Shown here in pieces: positions 8,269 through 17,568 of a DNA stretch of 64,000 nucleotides. The notes under the pieces are model-generated. The model saw only the letters and a list, made by a program, of their open reading frames with translations, ran no database searches and was not told the origin of the DNA. How positions within the stretch are numbered: the stretch's first letter is position 1; each line of letters begins with the position of its first letter. The stretch is taken from contig NZ_CP019236.1 of assembly GCF_001955695.1 (NCBI RefSeq), positions 3,410,001-3,474,000 on the forward strand, in the 5' to 3' direction. Position numbers and translations under genes: made by a program. The stretch comes from Rhodoferax koreense. GTDB lineage: Bacteria; Pseudomonadota; Gammaproteobacteria; Burkholderiales; Burkholderiaceae_C.

Positions 8269-8732
8269 AAACCGCTCACCGCAAGCAATCGAAATTCAAG
8301 CGCGACCCCCGTGCCATGGAACGCGCCTTCGGCCGCGTCGGTCCGTTCCTGCAGGCCGAGGTGACCAATCTCCTGATCCCGACGCGGATTGCCTTCGAGG
8401 CCTTCCGAACTGGCCAGGCCACGGTCGATGACTTTGCCACGCTGGTGGACACGGCCAACATCACGCTCGTGCGTAGCGAGTCGGTCGATCAACGATGCGT
8501 CGAGGCCTGCGACGCCGCCACCGCTGCACTGAAACGGGTGCAGGCGCGGCAGAGAGCGACCGGCCGCTGGGGTATGGATGGGCCGGCCTTCCTGGAACTC
8601 GGGGTGATGATCGACCTTTACGACCAGTTCATTGCGAACAGCAGCCCGCAGCAAATGAAGGCTGTGCTCGAGGAGGTGCACCGCCGTGAAGAGAAGCAGC
8701 GGCGCGAAGAAGCCGCGGGAGCAACTGCATGA
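8265..8732 (+). CDS. Hypothetical phage protein
   Basis: A 155-residue, mainly helical, basic protein. The central part (IPTRIAFEAFRTGQATVDDFATLVDTANI) and the C-terminal charged helix (EEVHRREEKQRREEAA) are the main features. It has no motif that I recognise. It sits between two J-domain genes and is joined to both by ATGA overlaps. A partner or client of one of these co-chaperones is conceivable, but only from context. Confidence 0.68.
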   Translation: MKTAHRKQSKFKRDPRAMERAFGRVGPFLQAEVTNLLIPTRIAFEAFRTGQATVDDFATLVDTANITLVRSESVDQRCVEACDAATAALKRVQARQRATGRWGMDGPAFLELGVMIDLYDQFIANSSPQQMKAVLEEVHRREEKQRREEAAGATA

Positions 8733-9388
8733 GCATCACAGCCTCCCCATTGACCTGGCCCCCAGGCTGGCGCCGTACCGACCCCCTGAAGTGGGAGATT
8801 GGCCGCTTCGGCATCCGGCGCCGCTCGGCCGGCCGGTCCTACGCGTCTCTCGAAGACATCAGCATCGCCGAGGCCACGACGCGGCTGCTTGATGAATTGG
8901 AACGCATGGCCGTTCGTCGGCAGGATGTCATCCTGAGCACGAACCTGAAGCTGCGCCGCGATGGCTTCCCGCTGTCCGCGCAGGCTGCGCCCCGCGACCC
9001 GGGCGCCGCGGTGTACTGGAAGGACCCATACAACGGCCAGCCGCGCAGCATGGCCATCGACCGCTACACCAAGGTCGAACAGAACATCGCGGCGCTCGCG
9101 GCCACCATCGAGGCGATGCGCGCAATCGAGCGGCACGGCGGCGCCGTCGTGCTCGAGCGTGCCTTCACTGGCTTCGCCGCCCTGCCCGCGCCGATTGTCG
9201 CCGGCATGAAGCGCGATTGGCAGGTGGTGCTGGGCCTGCAGGCGCTGCTGCTGCCCACGGCCGCCGACGTGCGGGAAGCCTACCGGCGCCTGGCCAGCGC
9301 CTACCACCCCGACAGGGGCGGCGATCCGGCCAAGATGGCCGAACTCAATGCTGCGCGCGATGAAGCTCTGAAGGAACTCGAGAAATGA
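8729..9388 (+). CDS. Phage protein with C-terminal J domain
   Basis: The 219-residue protein has an unrecognised N-terminal part of about 165 residues (GIRRRSAGRSYASLEDIS, then a long helical region) and a truncated J domain at the C-terminus: VREAYRRLASAYHPDRGGD with HPD at 193-195. The domain order is the reverse of the J-domain protein encoded two genes upstream. It probably recruits host DnaK. The N-terminal part would select the target. Confidence 0.8.
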   Translation: MSITASPLTWPPGWRRTDPLKWEIGRFGIRRRSAGRSYASLEDISIAEATTRLLDELERMAVRRQDVILSTNLKLRRDGFPLSAQAAPRDPGAAVYWKDPYNGQPRSMAIDRYTKVEQNIAALAATIEAMRAIERHGGAVVLERAFTGFAALPAPIVAGMKRDWQVVLGLQALLLPTAADVREAYRRLASAYHPDRGGDPAKMAELNAARDEALKELEK

Positions 9389-9627
9389 ACAGCCTCTTGA
9401 TGACCGAGGAAGAAATCCTGACCCTCACTGGTTACAAACGCCCGGGCGACCAGGAGGAGGAACTGCGCAAACAGGGCTTTTACAGGGCCAGAATCGGGCC
9501 TACTACAGGTCGCGTCGTCCTGGAGCGCGCGCACTACGATGCGGTCTGCGCCGGCGGCAAGCCGGCCACCGTCAACGAACCGCGCGTGCGGCCACCGACG
9601 CTGCGCCGCAAAGGGATCCCAGCATGA
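9385..9627 (+). CDS. DUF4224 family protein, possible excisionase-like factor
   Basis: An 80-residue protein starting MNSLLMTEEEILTLTGYKRP and continuing with ELRKQGFYRARI, the hallmark of DUF4224, a short domain regularly encoded immediately before phage tyrosine integrases. The first 45 residues look like a winged-helix or MerR-like DNA-binding unit. The C-terminal tail is basic. It overlaps the DnaJ-like gene before and the integrase after by four bases. A role as recombination directionality factor or int regulator is an inference from size, fold-like pattern and position. Confidence 0.72.
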   Translation: MNSLLMTEEEILTLTGYKRPGDQEEELRKQGFYRARIGPTTGRVVLERAHYDAVCAGGKPATVNEPRVRPPTLRRKGIPA

Positions 9628-10646
9628 AGAAGCGAGAGCTGCCGAAGCGTGTTTTCGAGCGCAGCGGCACCTATTGGTACGTCACGGCCCAGGGCGACAT
9701 CCGCAAATGGACGAAGCTCAGCCGGGTCTCGGAGGGCATGCCGGCGATGTACCGGGCCCTGGCTGAGCTCATGGTCATCGACGCTACCGACGACAGCATG
9801 CCGGCGCTGATCGCTACCTGGATGAAGGAGGTGAGCACCACGCGCGGCGCCAAGACCCAGGAGAACGACCTGTACCGGTCGAAGGTCCTGTCCGAGAGCT
9901 TCAAGGAGTTTCGGGCGAAGGACGTGAAGGTTTCCAGCGTGATCGAGTTCCTGAAAGCCTACAAGACCATGCCGCGCAGTTACAACGCCTACCGCGCCAC
10001 GCTGCGCGAGATCCTGCGGTTCGCCGAGGAGAAGGACATGCGCGACCCGGGGAGCAACCCGGTCGACAGCACGAAGACGATGTCGATCAAGCCGCGTCGG
10101 CGCTACATCACGGACAGCAAGCTGCGCCGGATCAAGGTGGCCGCCATGTACGGCGAGGACGGCAAGCGCACGAAGTCGGGGCCGATGCTCTGCGCCCTGA
10201 TCGACCTGGCCTACCTGACCGGGCAGCGGATCGGCGACCTGCTGGCGCTGGAGTGGTCGAACATCAACCGGTACGGCATCACATTCGAGCCCGGGAAGAC
10301 CGAGGACTCCACCGCGGTGCGCATCCTGATCCTGTGGACGCCGAAGCTGAAGGCCGTGATCGCCCGGATCAAGGCCATCGGCAACCTCCACATCCGGTAT
10401 GTGATCACCACGAAGAACGCCCAGCCCTACCGGTACAGCGGGGCCAGCTCAGCGTGGAGCCGGGCGGTGGAGCGTGCCGGATATGTGAATTGCCACTTCC
10501 ACGATATTCGCGCGAAATCGCTCACCGACAAGGAAAAGAGAGATGGAATGCAGGCGGCGCGGCTTATGGGCGGGCACTCCACCGAGCAACAGACCGCCGA
10601 CTACATCGCCAGCATGGCGACGACTCAGATAACGGCGACCCGTTAG
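9624..10646 (+). CDS. int: Tyrosine-type site-specific integrase
   Basis: The 340-residue protein has the five tyrosine recombinase residues in order: R202 (LTGQRIGDLLALEW), K225, H293 and R296 (HFHDIR), H318 (GGHS) and Y327 (TADYI). The N-terminal 60 residues form an arm-type DNA-binding region and residues 60-150 a SAM-like core-binding domain. It catalyses integration and excision of the element. The gene ends 65 bp before the tRNA-Pro gene, the probable attB, and is coupled to the DUF4224 gene upstream. Confidence 0.93.
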   Translation: MKKRELPKRVFERSGTYWYVTAQGDIRKWTKLSRVSEGMPAMYRALAELMVIDATDDSMPALIATWMKEVSTTRGAKTQENDLYRSKVLSESFKEFRAKDVKVSSVIEFLKAYKTMPRSYNAYRATLREILRFAEEKDMRDPGSNPVDSTKTMSIKPRRRYITDSKLRRIKVAAMYGEDGKRTKSGPMLCALIDLAYLTGQRIGDLLALEWSNINRYGITFEPGKTEDSTAVRILILWTPKLKAVIARIKAIGNLHIRYVITTKNAQPYRYSGASSAWSRAVERAGYVNCHFHDIRAKSLTDKEKRDGMQAARLMGGHSTEQQTADYIASMATTQITATR

Positions 10647-10669
10647 AAACGCGCGATTCTGTTAGAAAA

Positions 10670-10701
10670 AAGGCCCTTTTCCAAAATAGGAAAAAGGCCT
10701 T
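10670..10701 (-). terminator. Rho-independent terminator of tRNA-Pro
   Basis: A 13-bp inverted repeat (arms 10670-10682 and 10689-10701, one mismatch, six-base loop) is followed on the - strand by a run of six T. It lies 10 bp beyond the 3' end of tRNA-Pro, so it most likely ends that transcript. It can also stop integrase readthrough from the other side. Confidence 0.8.
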
Positions 10702-10710
10702 CAGAATCAA

Positions 10711-10760
10711 TGGTCGGGGCGGTGGGATTCGAACTCACGACCCTCTGCTCCCAAAGCAGA
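10711..10760. other. Probable attachment site (att) in the 3' half of tRNA-Pro
   Basis: The 3' half of tRNA-Pro faces the integrase gene. Elements using tRNA genes usually duplicate this part as the core of attL and attR. The second copy would be beyond the left end of the window, so the exact core length cannot be read here. Confidence 0.55.
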
Positions 10761-10787
10761 TGCGCTACCAGGCTGCGCTACGCCCCG
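10711..10787 (-). tRNA. tRNA-Pro(TGG)
   Basis: The - strand folds into a complete 77-nt cloverleaf starting CGGGGCG and ending CGCCCCG-ACCA, with encoded CCA. The anticodon loop is TTTGGGA, giving anticodon TGG (proline). The T loop GTTCGAATC is intact. The 3' half faces the integrase, so this gene is the probable integration target. Confidence 0.95.
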
Positions 10788-10850
10788 ACAAGACTTAGAT
10801 TCTACATCGGTTTTTGCGGTGCTTCGGCCACGGCGCAAAATTTGCGGCAA

Positions 10851-12185
10851 TTAATGATCGTGGTGCAGGTACTTGCCTTCGCGCGGCAGGCGCAGGCTCA
10901 CGAGGAAAGCCAGCACCATCATGCCGGTCACGTACCAGTAGAAGACCGATTCATGGCCGATGGACTTGAGTCCGAGGGCCACGTATTCGGCCGAGCCGCC
11001 GAACACCGCGTTTGCCACCGCGTAGGCCAGGCCGACGCCGAGCGCGCGCACCTCGGGCGGGAACATCTCGGCCTTCACGATGCCGCTGATCGAGGTGTAG
11101 AAACTCACGATGGCCAACGCCAGCACGATCAGCACGCCCGCCCAGAAGGGGCTGCTCACACCCTGCAGCGCGGTGAGGATCGGCACCGTGGCCAGCGCAC
11201 CGAGCGCGCCGAACAGCAGCATGTTGTTGCGCCGGCCGATGCGGTCGGACAGCATGCCGAACAGTGGCTGCAGGCACATGTAGACGAACAGGCAGGCGGT
11301 CATGACGTTGCTGGCCGTCTTGATCGGCATGCCGGCCGAATTCACCAGGTACTTCTGCATGTAGGTGGTGAAGGTGTAGAAGATCAGCGAGCCGCCGGCG
11401 GTGTAGCCGAGCACGGTGAAGAACGCGGCCTTGTGGTGCTTGAACAGGTGCGACAGCGTGCCGGCCTCCTTGTTGGCCCGCGTCTCGGCAGTCGACGTCT
11501 CGTGCAGCGTGCGGCGCAGCAGCAGCGCCACCACCGCCGTGACCGCCCCCACCACGAATGGGATGCGCCAGCCCCAGGCGCGCAGTTCGGCTTCGTCGAG
11601 GAATTGCTGCAGGATCACCACCACCAGCACCGCCAGCAGTTGCCCCCCGATCAGCGTCACGTACTGGAACGAGGAGAAGAAGCCGCGCTGTCCGCGCAGC
11701 GCGACCTCGCTCATGTAGGTGGCGGTGGTGCCGTACTCGCCCCCGACCGACAGCCCCTGGAACAGCCGCGCGAGCAGCAGCAGCGCCGGCGCCCAGGCGC
11801 CGATGCGGTCGTAGGTGGGCAGGCAGGCGATGAGCAGGGAGCCGCCGCACATCATCGCCACCGAGATCACCATCGAGTTCTTGCGGCCGTTGCGGTCGGC
11901 GATGCGGCCGAACAGCCAGCCGCCGATCGGCCGCATCAGGAAGCCTGCCGCAAAGATGCCGGCGGTGTTGAGCAACTGCGCGGTCGGATCCGACTTGGGG
12001 AAGAACGAAGGCGCGAAATAGACGGCACAGAACGCGTAGACGTAGAAGTCGAACCACTCGACCAGGTTGCCGCTGGACGCGGCCATGATCGAGAAGATGC
12101 GGTGTCGCTTTTCGGCGGCGGAATACGGGGTCGCACCGGACATCGAAGACGCCGGGCTCGTTGGAATGGTGATTGTTTGAGCCAT
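10851..12185 (-). CDS. MHS-family MFS transporter (alpha-ketoglutarate/dicarboxylate permease-like)
   Basis: The 444-residue inner-membrane protein belongs to the metabolite:H+ symporter branch of the major facilitator superfamily. Typical features are [16 protein letters not shown] at the first membrane helix, [11 protein letters not shown] after helix 2, [10 protein letters not shown] in helix 5 and SDRIGRRN in the second half. About 12 membrane helices are visible. KgtP-like carriers import alpha-ketoglutarate or related acids with protons. The exact substrate cannot be read. I chose the ATG at 12185, which removes a Ser/Ala-rich upstream extension that overlaps the promoter of the divergent flavodoxin gene. 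Confidence 0.85.
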   Translation of the reverse strand: MAQTITIPTSPASSMSGATPYSAAEKRHRIFSIMAASSGNLVEWFDFYVYAFCAVYFAPSFFPKSDPTAQLLNTAGIFAAGFLMRPIGGWLFGRIADRNGRKNSMVISVAMMCGGSLLIACLPTYDRIGAWAPALLLLARLFQGLSVGGEYGTTATYMSEVALRGQRGFFSSFQYVTLIGGQLLAVLVVVILQQFLDEAELRAWGWRIPFVVGAVTAVVALLLRRTLHETSTAETRANKEAGTLSHLFKHHKAAFFTVLGYTAGGSLIFYTFTTYMQKYLVNSAGMPIKTASNVMTACLFVYMCLQPLFGMLSDRIGRRNNMLLFGALGALATVPILTALQGVSSPFWAGVLIVLALAIVSFYTSISGIVKAEMFPPEVRALGVGLAYAVANAVFGGSAEYVALGLKSIGHESVFYWYVTGMMVLAFLVSLRLPREGKYLHHDH

Positions 12186-12311
12186 GGCCGATGCTGCCAC
12201 AGCGCGGCGCGCCGGGCGCTGGCATGCCGAGTTGTCCGACGTGGCAACGCTGGCATCGTCGGCCGCTGGCAGCAGCGACAATCCGCGCTCGATCCCCCAA
12301 CCTCTTCACAG

Positions 12312-12785
12312 ATGAAACTCGCCATCCTCGTCGGCAGCATGACCGGCACCGCCACCTCCGTCGCACAGGCCATCCAGATGGACTGCGCCGATCTCGTCGA
12401 CGACATCGACGTGACGCCGATGGACGGACTCGGACCGGACGTGTTCGACGCCGCCGCCGAAGGCACGCTGTACCTGGTCTGCACCTCGACCTTCGGCTCG
12501 GGCGACGTGCCGGACAACGCTCAGGCCTTCTACGACGCACTCGACGCCGAGCCGCGCTACCTCGGCCACGTGCCATACGGCGTGGTGGCGCTCGGCGACG
12601 CGAGCTACGGCGAGACGTTCGCCGGCGGCGGCCGGCGCTTCGACGCGCGCCTGCAGGATCTCGGCGCCAGGCGCATCGGTGAAATCTGCGTGATCGACGC
12701 GCTGAGCGACACGCCGCCCGAGACGGCGGCGATCGCATGGTGCCGCGCCTGGTTGGCGCAGGCCGCAGCCCTGATGGCCCGCTGA
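12312..12785 (+). CDS. Flavodoxin-domain protein (MioC-like)
   Basis: The 157-residue protein is a single flavodoxin fold: [14 protein letters not shown] is the FMN phosphate loop, [12 protein letters not shown] and [14 protein letters not shown] are the isoalloxazine loops. Flavodoxins carry electrons with FMN in the cytosol. MioC-like members have about this length. It is transcribed divergently from the transporter with about 125 bp between them. The redox partner is unknown. Confidence 0.85.
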   Translation: MKLAILVGSMTGTATSVAQAIQMDCADLVDDIDVTPMDGLGPDVFDAAAEGTLYLVCTSTFGSGDVPDNAQAFYDALDAEPRYLGHVPYGVVALGDASYGETFAGGGRRFDARLQDLGARRIGEICVIDALSDTPPETAAIAWCRAWLAQAAALMAR

Positions 12786-13223
12786 GCCGTACCGCAGCGG
12801 GCGGGATTATTACGATTTCGTTCGATCATCGAACAGACCTGCAATATGCACCGGCGGCGCGAAATTGGGCAAGGACAAGCGGGCCTTATTGCTCATGAAG
12901 GATTTACCCGATCGACTCATTCGATTTACATAATCGGTGTGCGCGTTTTGTAAGCCATATCCTACAAACGGATCTTCACTGGGAAGGGCGCCCAATCCGA
13001 AGGCGCTCCGGCATTAACCCGCATGCCTCGCCCGCGTCCTCCACCGAGGGTAATCATTGGGCTGAAGAGAGAAATTTCCTATTTAAACTTCGAAGCTTTC
13101 GAGCCCGAATGGGCATAAACTGAATACGGCATTTTTTGTAACGTCCGTAGTTGGTTTTCAGCATCCAGCTCCGGACCGGCATCGCGGCACCAGCCGGACT
13201 TGCACACAGGAGGGAGCGATTCG
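12786..13223. other. Intergenic region with a perfect dyad
   Basis: This 438-bp stretch is more AT-rich than its surroundings and should hold the promoter of the response regulator gene. The only clear element is a perfect 15-bp palindrome at 12820-12834 (GTTCGAT-C-ATCGAAC), which could be an operator or a weak hairpin after the flavodoxin gene. I see no supported gene in it. Confidence 0.5.
13208..13216 (+). promoter_or_regulatory. Strong ribosome binding site deciding the start at 13224
   Basis: AGGAGGGAG lies 7 bases before the ATG at 13224. It lies inside the longer in-frame reading that begins with TTG at 13200, so the ATG is the likely start. Confidence 0.75.
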
Positions 13224-15500
13224 ATGGCCATCGATCAGGCGGGACAACCACACCGAACAGGTGCCGACAGCCACCGCACGGGGCATGAGCCCGACGCGTT
13301 CGCATTCGCACCGGAAGCCGGCGAGGCCAACTCCCCCGCTCAGACGGCCCACCGCACGCTGACCGTCCTCACGGTCGACGACGATGCCGACTTCCAGCGT
13401 TCGTTGCGCCTGGCGCTGGGCAGCTTCCGCTACCAGGGACATGCGGTCGAACTGCTGTCGGCGAGTTCGGCCACCCAGGCGGCCAAGATCCTGACTGAGT
13501 CTCCAGACATCGCGGTCATCGTGCTCGACATCGTGATGGAGACCGATGACGCCGGCCTGCGGCTGGTCAAGAGCGTGCGCGAGATCCTCGGCAACGCCGA
13601 GGTCCGCATCATCCTGGTCACCGGCCAGCCCGGGGTGTCGTCGATGCAGGTCTCGCTGGACACGCTGGACATCAGCGACTACTGGCTCAAGACCGACCTC
13701 ACCTATGAACGGCTGCATGGCATCCTCACGAGCAACCTGCGCACCTGGGAGCAGATCCGGGCCCTGCGCAGCGCGCGCCGCGGCCTGCAGACCATTGTCG
13801 AAGCCAGCAACAGCCTGACCCGGGCCGAGGACCTGCCCGATTTCTCCGGCCGCATGGTGCGAGAACTCGCGCGGGTGCTCGGCCTGGAAGCCGACGGCAT
13901 GATGTGCGTGCAGGAGGTCAACGGCTCCGATCCGCAGACCGCGCGTGTGGTGGGCGCGGCCGGGCGCTTCACCTCCTGCATCGCCAAGGAAATCTCGCGC
14001 ATATCGGACGCAGGAATCCGCGAACTGCTGGTGCGCGGCCTCACCGAACAGCGCAATATCGAGACGCCGGTGAGCCAGGTGCTGTTCTTCCGCGGCGCGG
14101 ACAGCGGCCCGCATGCCGCCGCCTACCTCGCCACCGGCCGCACGCTGGACGCCACGGAACGCGAGCTGCTCAGCGTGTTCGCCTCCAACATCAACTCGGG
14201 GCTGATCAACGTGTCCCTCACGAGCCGGCTCGACCGACTGGCCTATGAGGACAGCCTGCTGAGCATCCCCAACGCCAACGCGCTGCTGCGCGGCATCGAG
14301 AGCGTGCTCGCCGCCGCCGCGCCGCGCGACCGCAGCCTGCTGTTCATCGACCTCGACAAGTACTCGCAGAGCTGCCTGTCGCTCGGCATCGAACAGGGCG
14401 ACCTGATGCTGCAGAAGATGGCGCAGCGCCTGCGCATGGTGTTCGCGCCGCCGTGCATCGTGGCGCGGCTGCACGACGACACCTTCGGCATCCTCGGACA
14501 GACCGCGATGTTGCGCGCGGAATATGTGGACAAGCTCGAATCCTGGGACCCGGAGGATCCGACGCACCCCCCCTTCATCGGCGTGGGTGCGTCGCGCATC
14601 GACCTCGACCGCTACGCCGGCTCGGCGCGCGGCGCCATGGCCATGGGCACGCTGCTCCTGCAACAGGCGCGCGCGCAGGGCATGAGCCAGCTGATCGACT
14701 ACGAGCCGGGCATGGAGCGCGAGAGCAACCGCCGGTTCAACCAGTCGCGCGACCTCTACCACGCGCTGCACCACAACGAGATCCGCATCGAACTGCAGCC
14801 GCAGGTCGAACTCGCCACCGGCAGGATCGTCGGCGCCGAGGCGCTGGCGCGCTGGACCCTGGCCGATGGCACCAAGGTGCCGCCGAGCGAATTCGTGCAG
14901 ATGGCCGAAGCCAACGGCCTGATCGTGCCGCTTGGCCGCCAAGTGATCGAGCTGGCCTGCGCCGCCCTCGCCCGGCTGCGCGATGCCGGCCATCCGCGGC
15001 TGTCGATCGCGGTCAACGTGTCGCCGCTGCAGCTGTCGCGCCGCGAGTTCCCGCTGGAGCTGGCCGATGCCATCCACCGCCACGGTGTTGCGCCGGCGCA
15101 GCTGGAGATCGAGATCACGGAATCGGTGGCGATGGAGGATCACCTGGCCAAGGGCGAGATCCTCGGCGGGCTGCGCGAGGCAGGATTCCCGATCGCCATC
15201 GACGACTTCGGCACGGGTTATTCCTCGCTTGGCTACCTGCGTGCGCTGCCGGTGACCACGCTCAAGGTCGACCGCTGCTTCGTGGCCGAAATCGGCCAGG
15301 TCTCGCCGCACCTGGTGATCGCCGACATGGTCATCATGCTCGGCCAGCGGCTGCAAATGCAGGTGCTGGCCGAAGGTGTGGAAACCCAGGCGCAGGCCGA
15401 CTGGTTGCAGGCGCGCGGGTGCCGTCTGGCGCAGGGCTACCTGTTTGGCCGCCCCGAACCGCTCGAAGCCTTCATGGCCCGGCTGGGCCCGGGCGCCTGA
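13224..15500 (+). CDS. Response regulator with GGDEF-like and EAL domains (c-di-GMP phosphodiesterase)
   Basis: The 758-residue protein has a receiver domain at about 46-170 (DDD at 52-54, phosphoacceptor D102), a GAF-like DUF3369 region to about 335, a GGDEF-like domain to about 500 and an EAL domain at about 505-750. The GGDEF signature is replaced by HDDTF near residue 416, so it is unlikely to make c-di-GMP. The EAL domain looks intact: EAL near 538, NVS, ITES, DDFGTGYSSL and EGVET. It therefore probably hydrolyses c-di-GMP in response to phosphorylation. The histidine kinase gene overlaps its stop codon and is the obvious partner. Confidence 0.9.
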   Translation: MAIDQAGQPHRTGADSHRTGHEPDAFAFAPEAGEANSPAQTAHRTLTVLTVDDDADFQRSLRLALGSFRYQGHAVELLSASSATQAAKILTESPDIAVIVLDIVMETDDAGLRLVKSVREILGNAEVRIILVTGQPGVSSMQVSLDTLDISDYWLKTDLTYERLHGILTSNLRTWEQIRALRSARRGLQTIVEASNSLTRAEDLPDFSGRMVRELARVLGLEADGMMCVQEVNGSDPQTARVVGAAGRFTSCIAKEISRISDAGIRELLVRGLTEQRNIETPVSQVLFFRGADSGPHAAAYLATGRTLDATERELLSVFASNINSGLINVSLTSRLDRLAYEDSLLSIPNANALLRGIESVLAAAAPRDRSLLFIDLDKYSQSCLSLGIEQGDLMLQKMAQRLRMVFAPPCIVARLHDDTFGILGQTAMLRAEYVDKLESWDPEDPTHPPFIGVGASRIDLDRYAGSARGAMAMGTLLLQQARAQGMSQLIDYEPGMERESNRRFNQSRDLYHALHHNEIRIELQPQVELATGRIVGAEALARWTLADGTKVPPSEFVQMAEANGLIVPLGRQVIELACAALARLRDAGHPRLSIAVNVSPLQLSRREFPLELADAIHRHGVAPAQLEIEITESVAMEDHLAKGEILGGLREAGFPIAIDDFGTGYSSLGYLRALPVTTLKVDRCFVAEIGQVSPHLVIADMVIMLGQRLQMQVLAEGVETQAQADWLQARGCRLAQGYLFGRPEPLEAFMARLGPGA

Positions 15501-17536
15501 TGCCGGCGTCGAACCCTTCCACCATCCAGACAGCGGCCGGGTCGCGTCCGCCGTTCGCGCTGGCGTCCAAGCCGAATCGGCCCCCGCGCTCGCGTTGGCG
15601 CCGCGAATTCGAAGCCATGCGCGGCGTGCGCAGGCGTCTGGTGTTCATGGTGCTGCCCTGGCTGGTCCTGCTGCTGATCCTCTTCCCGCTGGCCTGGCAC
15701 GAACTCGATGCCGCGCTCGAGGGCCCGCTGCTGCGCGACCGCGACGACACCGTGCAGGACACCTCGGACATCATCGTGCGCACCCTCGGCAGCCTGCGCC
15801 GCGACGTGGCCTTTCTCAGCGAACTCACGGCCCGGCAACCGCTGATCGACGTCTCGGCCAACTCCTCCATCGCCCAACTCTTCACCAGCTTCGCCGCAAG
15901 CGCGCCGCAATACGACCAGGTCCGCTGGATCGACGAAACAGGCATGGAGCGCCTGCGCGTGAACCAGCGCGTCGGCCCGCCGGTGGTCGTCTCGGCGGCC
16001 CAGTTGCAGAACAAGGGCAGCCGGCCGTATTTCCACGAAGCGCTGCGTCTGCCCGCGGGCAGCGTGTATTTTTCCGAACTGGACCTGAACGTCGAGAACG
16101 GCGTGATCGAGCGTCCGCTCGAGCCGACGCTGCGGGTGGCCAGCCCCTTGGTGGTGAACGGCCAGCGCCGCGGCATCGTGGTCATCAACTACCGCGCCAA
16201 CCGGCTGCTCGAACGGCTGGCCGGACTCAGCCGGCAGCAGCGCATCGGCGTGTACCTGCTCAATGCCCAGGGCTACTGGATCCAGGGGCCGAACAAGGCC
16301 GACGACTGGGCGGGCCAGCTGGGGCGCACCGACCGCGCGCTGTCCCACAGCCAGCCCGCGTTGTGGCAGGCCGTGCAGCAGGAGGACCACGGCGAGCTGC
16401 GCGACGCCGGCGGTGCCTGGGCCTTCAAGCGCATCACACCCGGCCAGGACCTGACGCTGGCCGGCGTGCGCGGCCAGGTCGCGGATGGCGCGCTCGGCCT
16501 GCGGCTGCTGGTGCGCATCGACCCCGAGGCCGCGCTGCAGCGCACCTGGCGCTGGAAGGCCGTGCTGGCGACGATCTTCGCCGTGGCCGTGCTCATCACG
16601 CTGCGCCTGGGCTGGCAGACCGGCCGCAACCTGGCGGCCCGCAAGGCGCACGAAGAGGAACTGCAGGCCGCCAACAGCGCACTGCGCCAGGCCAACGAAC
16701 AATTGCAGACGGTGCAGACGGAACTCGCACGCGCCGACCGCCTGTCCTCGCTGGGCCTGATGGTGGCCGGCGTGGCGCACGAACTCAACACGCCGCTGGG
16801 CACCGCCACGCTGGCGCTCTCCACGGTGCAGCAGCGACTGGACGTGCTGGCCCTGCTGCTGAAGCAGGGCTTGCGCAAGTCCGACCTCGAAGACTATGTG
16901 GCTTCGAGCCACGCCGCCCTGGACGTGGTACTCACCTCGCTGCGGCGCTCGGCCGGCATCGTCCAGCGCTTCAAGCAGGTGGCCGTGGACCGCACCACGA
17001 TGGAACAGCGCCGCTTCGACCTCGCCGAGATCGTGCTCGACGCCGACCCACGCCTGCGCAAGTGGGACCACGGCAACCCGGTGCAGCTGAAGCTGGACCT
17101 CGCGCCCGGGCTGCAGATGGAGAGCTACCCCGGCCCGCTCGAACAGGTGATCGCCAACCTGCTGGACAACGCGCTGGCCCATGCCTTCGTGAACCGGCCC
17201 GGCGGGCAGATCACGGTGCGCGCGCTGGCCGACGGGCCGGACCATGTCTGCATCTGGTTCTCGGACGATGGCATCGGCGTGCCAGAGTCCAGCCTGGCAC
17301 GCATCTTCGATCCGTTCTACACCACCAGCCGGCACTCCGGCGGCACCGGCCTCGGGCTTCACATCGTCTACCAGCTGGTGCACGACGTCCTGGGCGGCAG
17401 CATCGAGGCCGCGAACCTCGCCGAGGGCGGCATGGTCTTCACCCTGCGCCTGCCACGCAAGGCCCCGCTGAAGAAAGCCTCGAGCGCCCTGAGCTCGGGT
17501 CTGCTGCCGCTGGGTGAGCCGCCGCGGCGGGCTTGA
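15500..17536 (+). CDS. Sensor histidine kinase with periplasmic Cache-like sensor
   Basis: The 678-residue protein has a membrane helix at 47-66, a periplasmic double-Cache-like sensor region to about 350, a second membrane helix at about 352-372, a coiled-coil linker, then the kinase core. The phosphorylated His is H427 in VAHELNTPLG. ATP-binding boxes NLLDNAL (N), DDGIGVP (G1) and GGTGLGLHI (G2) follow. The start codon overlaps the stop of the response regulator gene (TGATG), so the two proteins are co-translated and almost certainly form a two-component pair controlling c-di-GMP turnover. Confidence 0.92.
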   Translation: MPASNPSTIQTAAGSRPPFALASKPNRPPRSRWRREFEAMRGVRRRLVFMVLPWLVLLLILFPLAWHELDAALEGPLLRDRDDTVQDTSDIIVRTLGSLRRDVAFLSELTARQPLIDVSANSSIAQLFTSFAASAPQYDQVRWIDETGMERLRVNQRVGPPVVVSAAQLQNKGSRPYFHEALRLPAGSVYFSELDLNVENGVIERPLEPTLRVASPLVVNGQRRGIVVINYRANRLLERLAGLSRQQRIGVYLLNAQGYWIQGPNKADDWAGQLGRTDRALSHSQPALWQAVQQEDHGELRDAGGAWAFKRITPGQDLTLAGVRGQVADGALGLRLLVRIDPEAALQRTWRWKAVLATIFAVAVLITLRLGWQTGRNLAARKAHEEELQAANSALRQANEQLQTVQTELARADRLSSLGLMVAGVAHELNTPLGTATLALSTVQQRLDVLALLLKQGLRKSDLEDYVASSHAALDVVLTSLRRSAGIVQRFKQVAVDRTTMEQRRFDLAEIVLDADPRLRKWDHGNPVQLKLDLAPGLQMESYPGPLEQVIANLLDNALAHAFVNRPGGQITVRALADGPDHVCIWFSDDGIGVPESSLARIFDPFYTTSRHSGGTGLGLHIVYQLVHDVLGGSIEAANLAEGGMVFTLRLPRKAPLKKASSALSSGLLPLGEPPRRA

Positions 17537-17568
17537 CGGGTCTGGACCGACCGACGGCCGGCCAAGCA

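Larger units (their letters stand above)
1..10711. mobile_element. Prophage or phage-like integrative element, right end
   Basis: All genes here lie on the + strand and are tightly packed, many with ATGA start/stop overlaps. The content is phage-typical: DnaQ-like exonuclease, C5-cytosine methyltransferase, Gp37/Gp68 (DUF5131) protein, DUF3268 zinc finger, J-domain proteins, DUF4224 and a tyrosine integrase. The integrase ends 65 bp from the 3' end of a tRNA-Pro gene, the classical position for an integrase next to its attachment site. No repressor, structural or lysis gene is visible, so the rest of the element must lie to the left. Whether it is an intact phage cannot be told from this window. 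Confidence 0.88.

Noticed and set aside
12810..12995. Short frame (61 codons) on the - strand in the intergenic region
   Set aside because: It lies in an AT-richer gap, has no convincing ribosome binding site and resembles no family known to me.
13158..15356. Open frame of 732 codons on the - strand
   Set aside because: It is antisense to the response regulator-EAL gene, which has an excellent ribosome binding site and clear domains.
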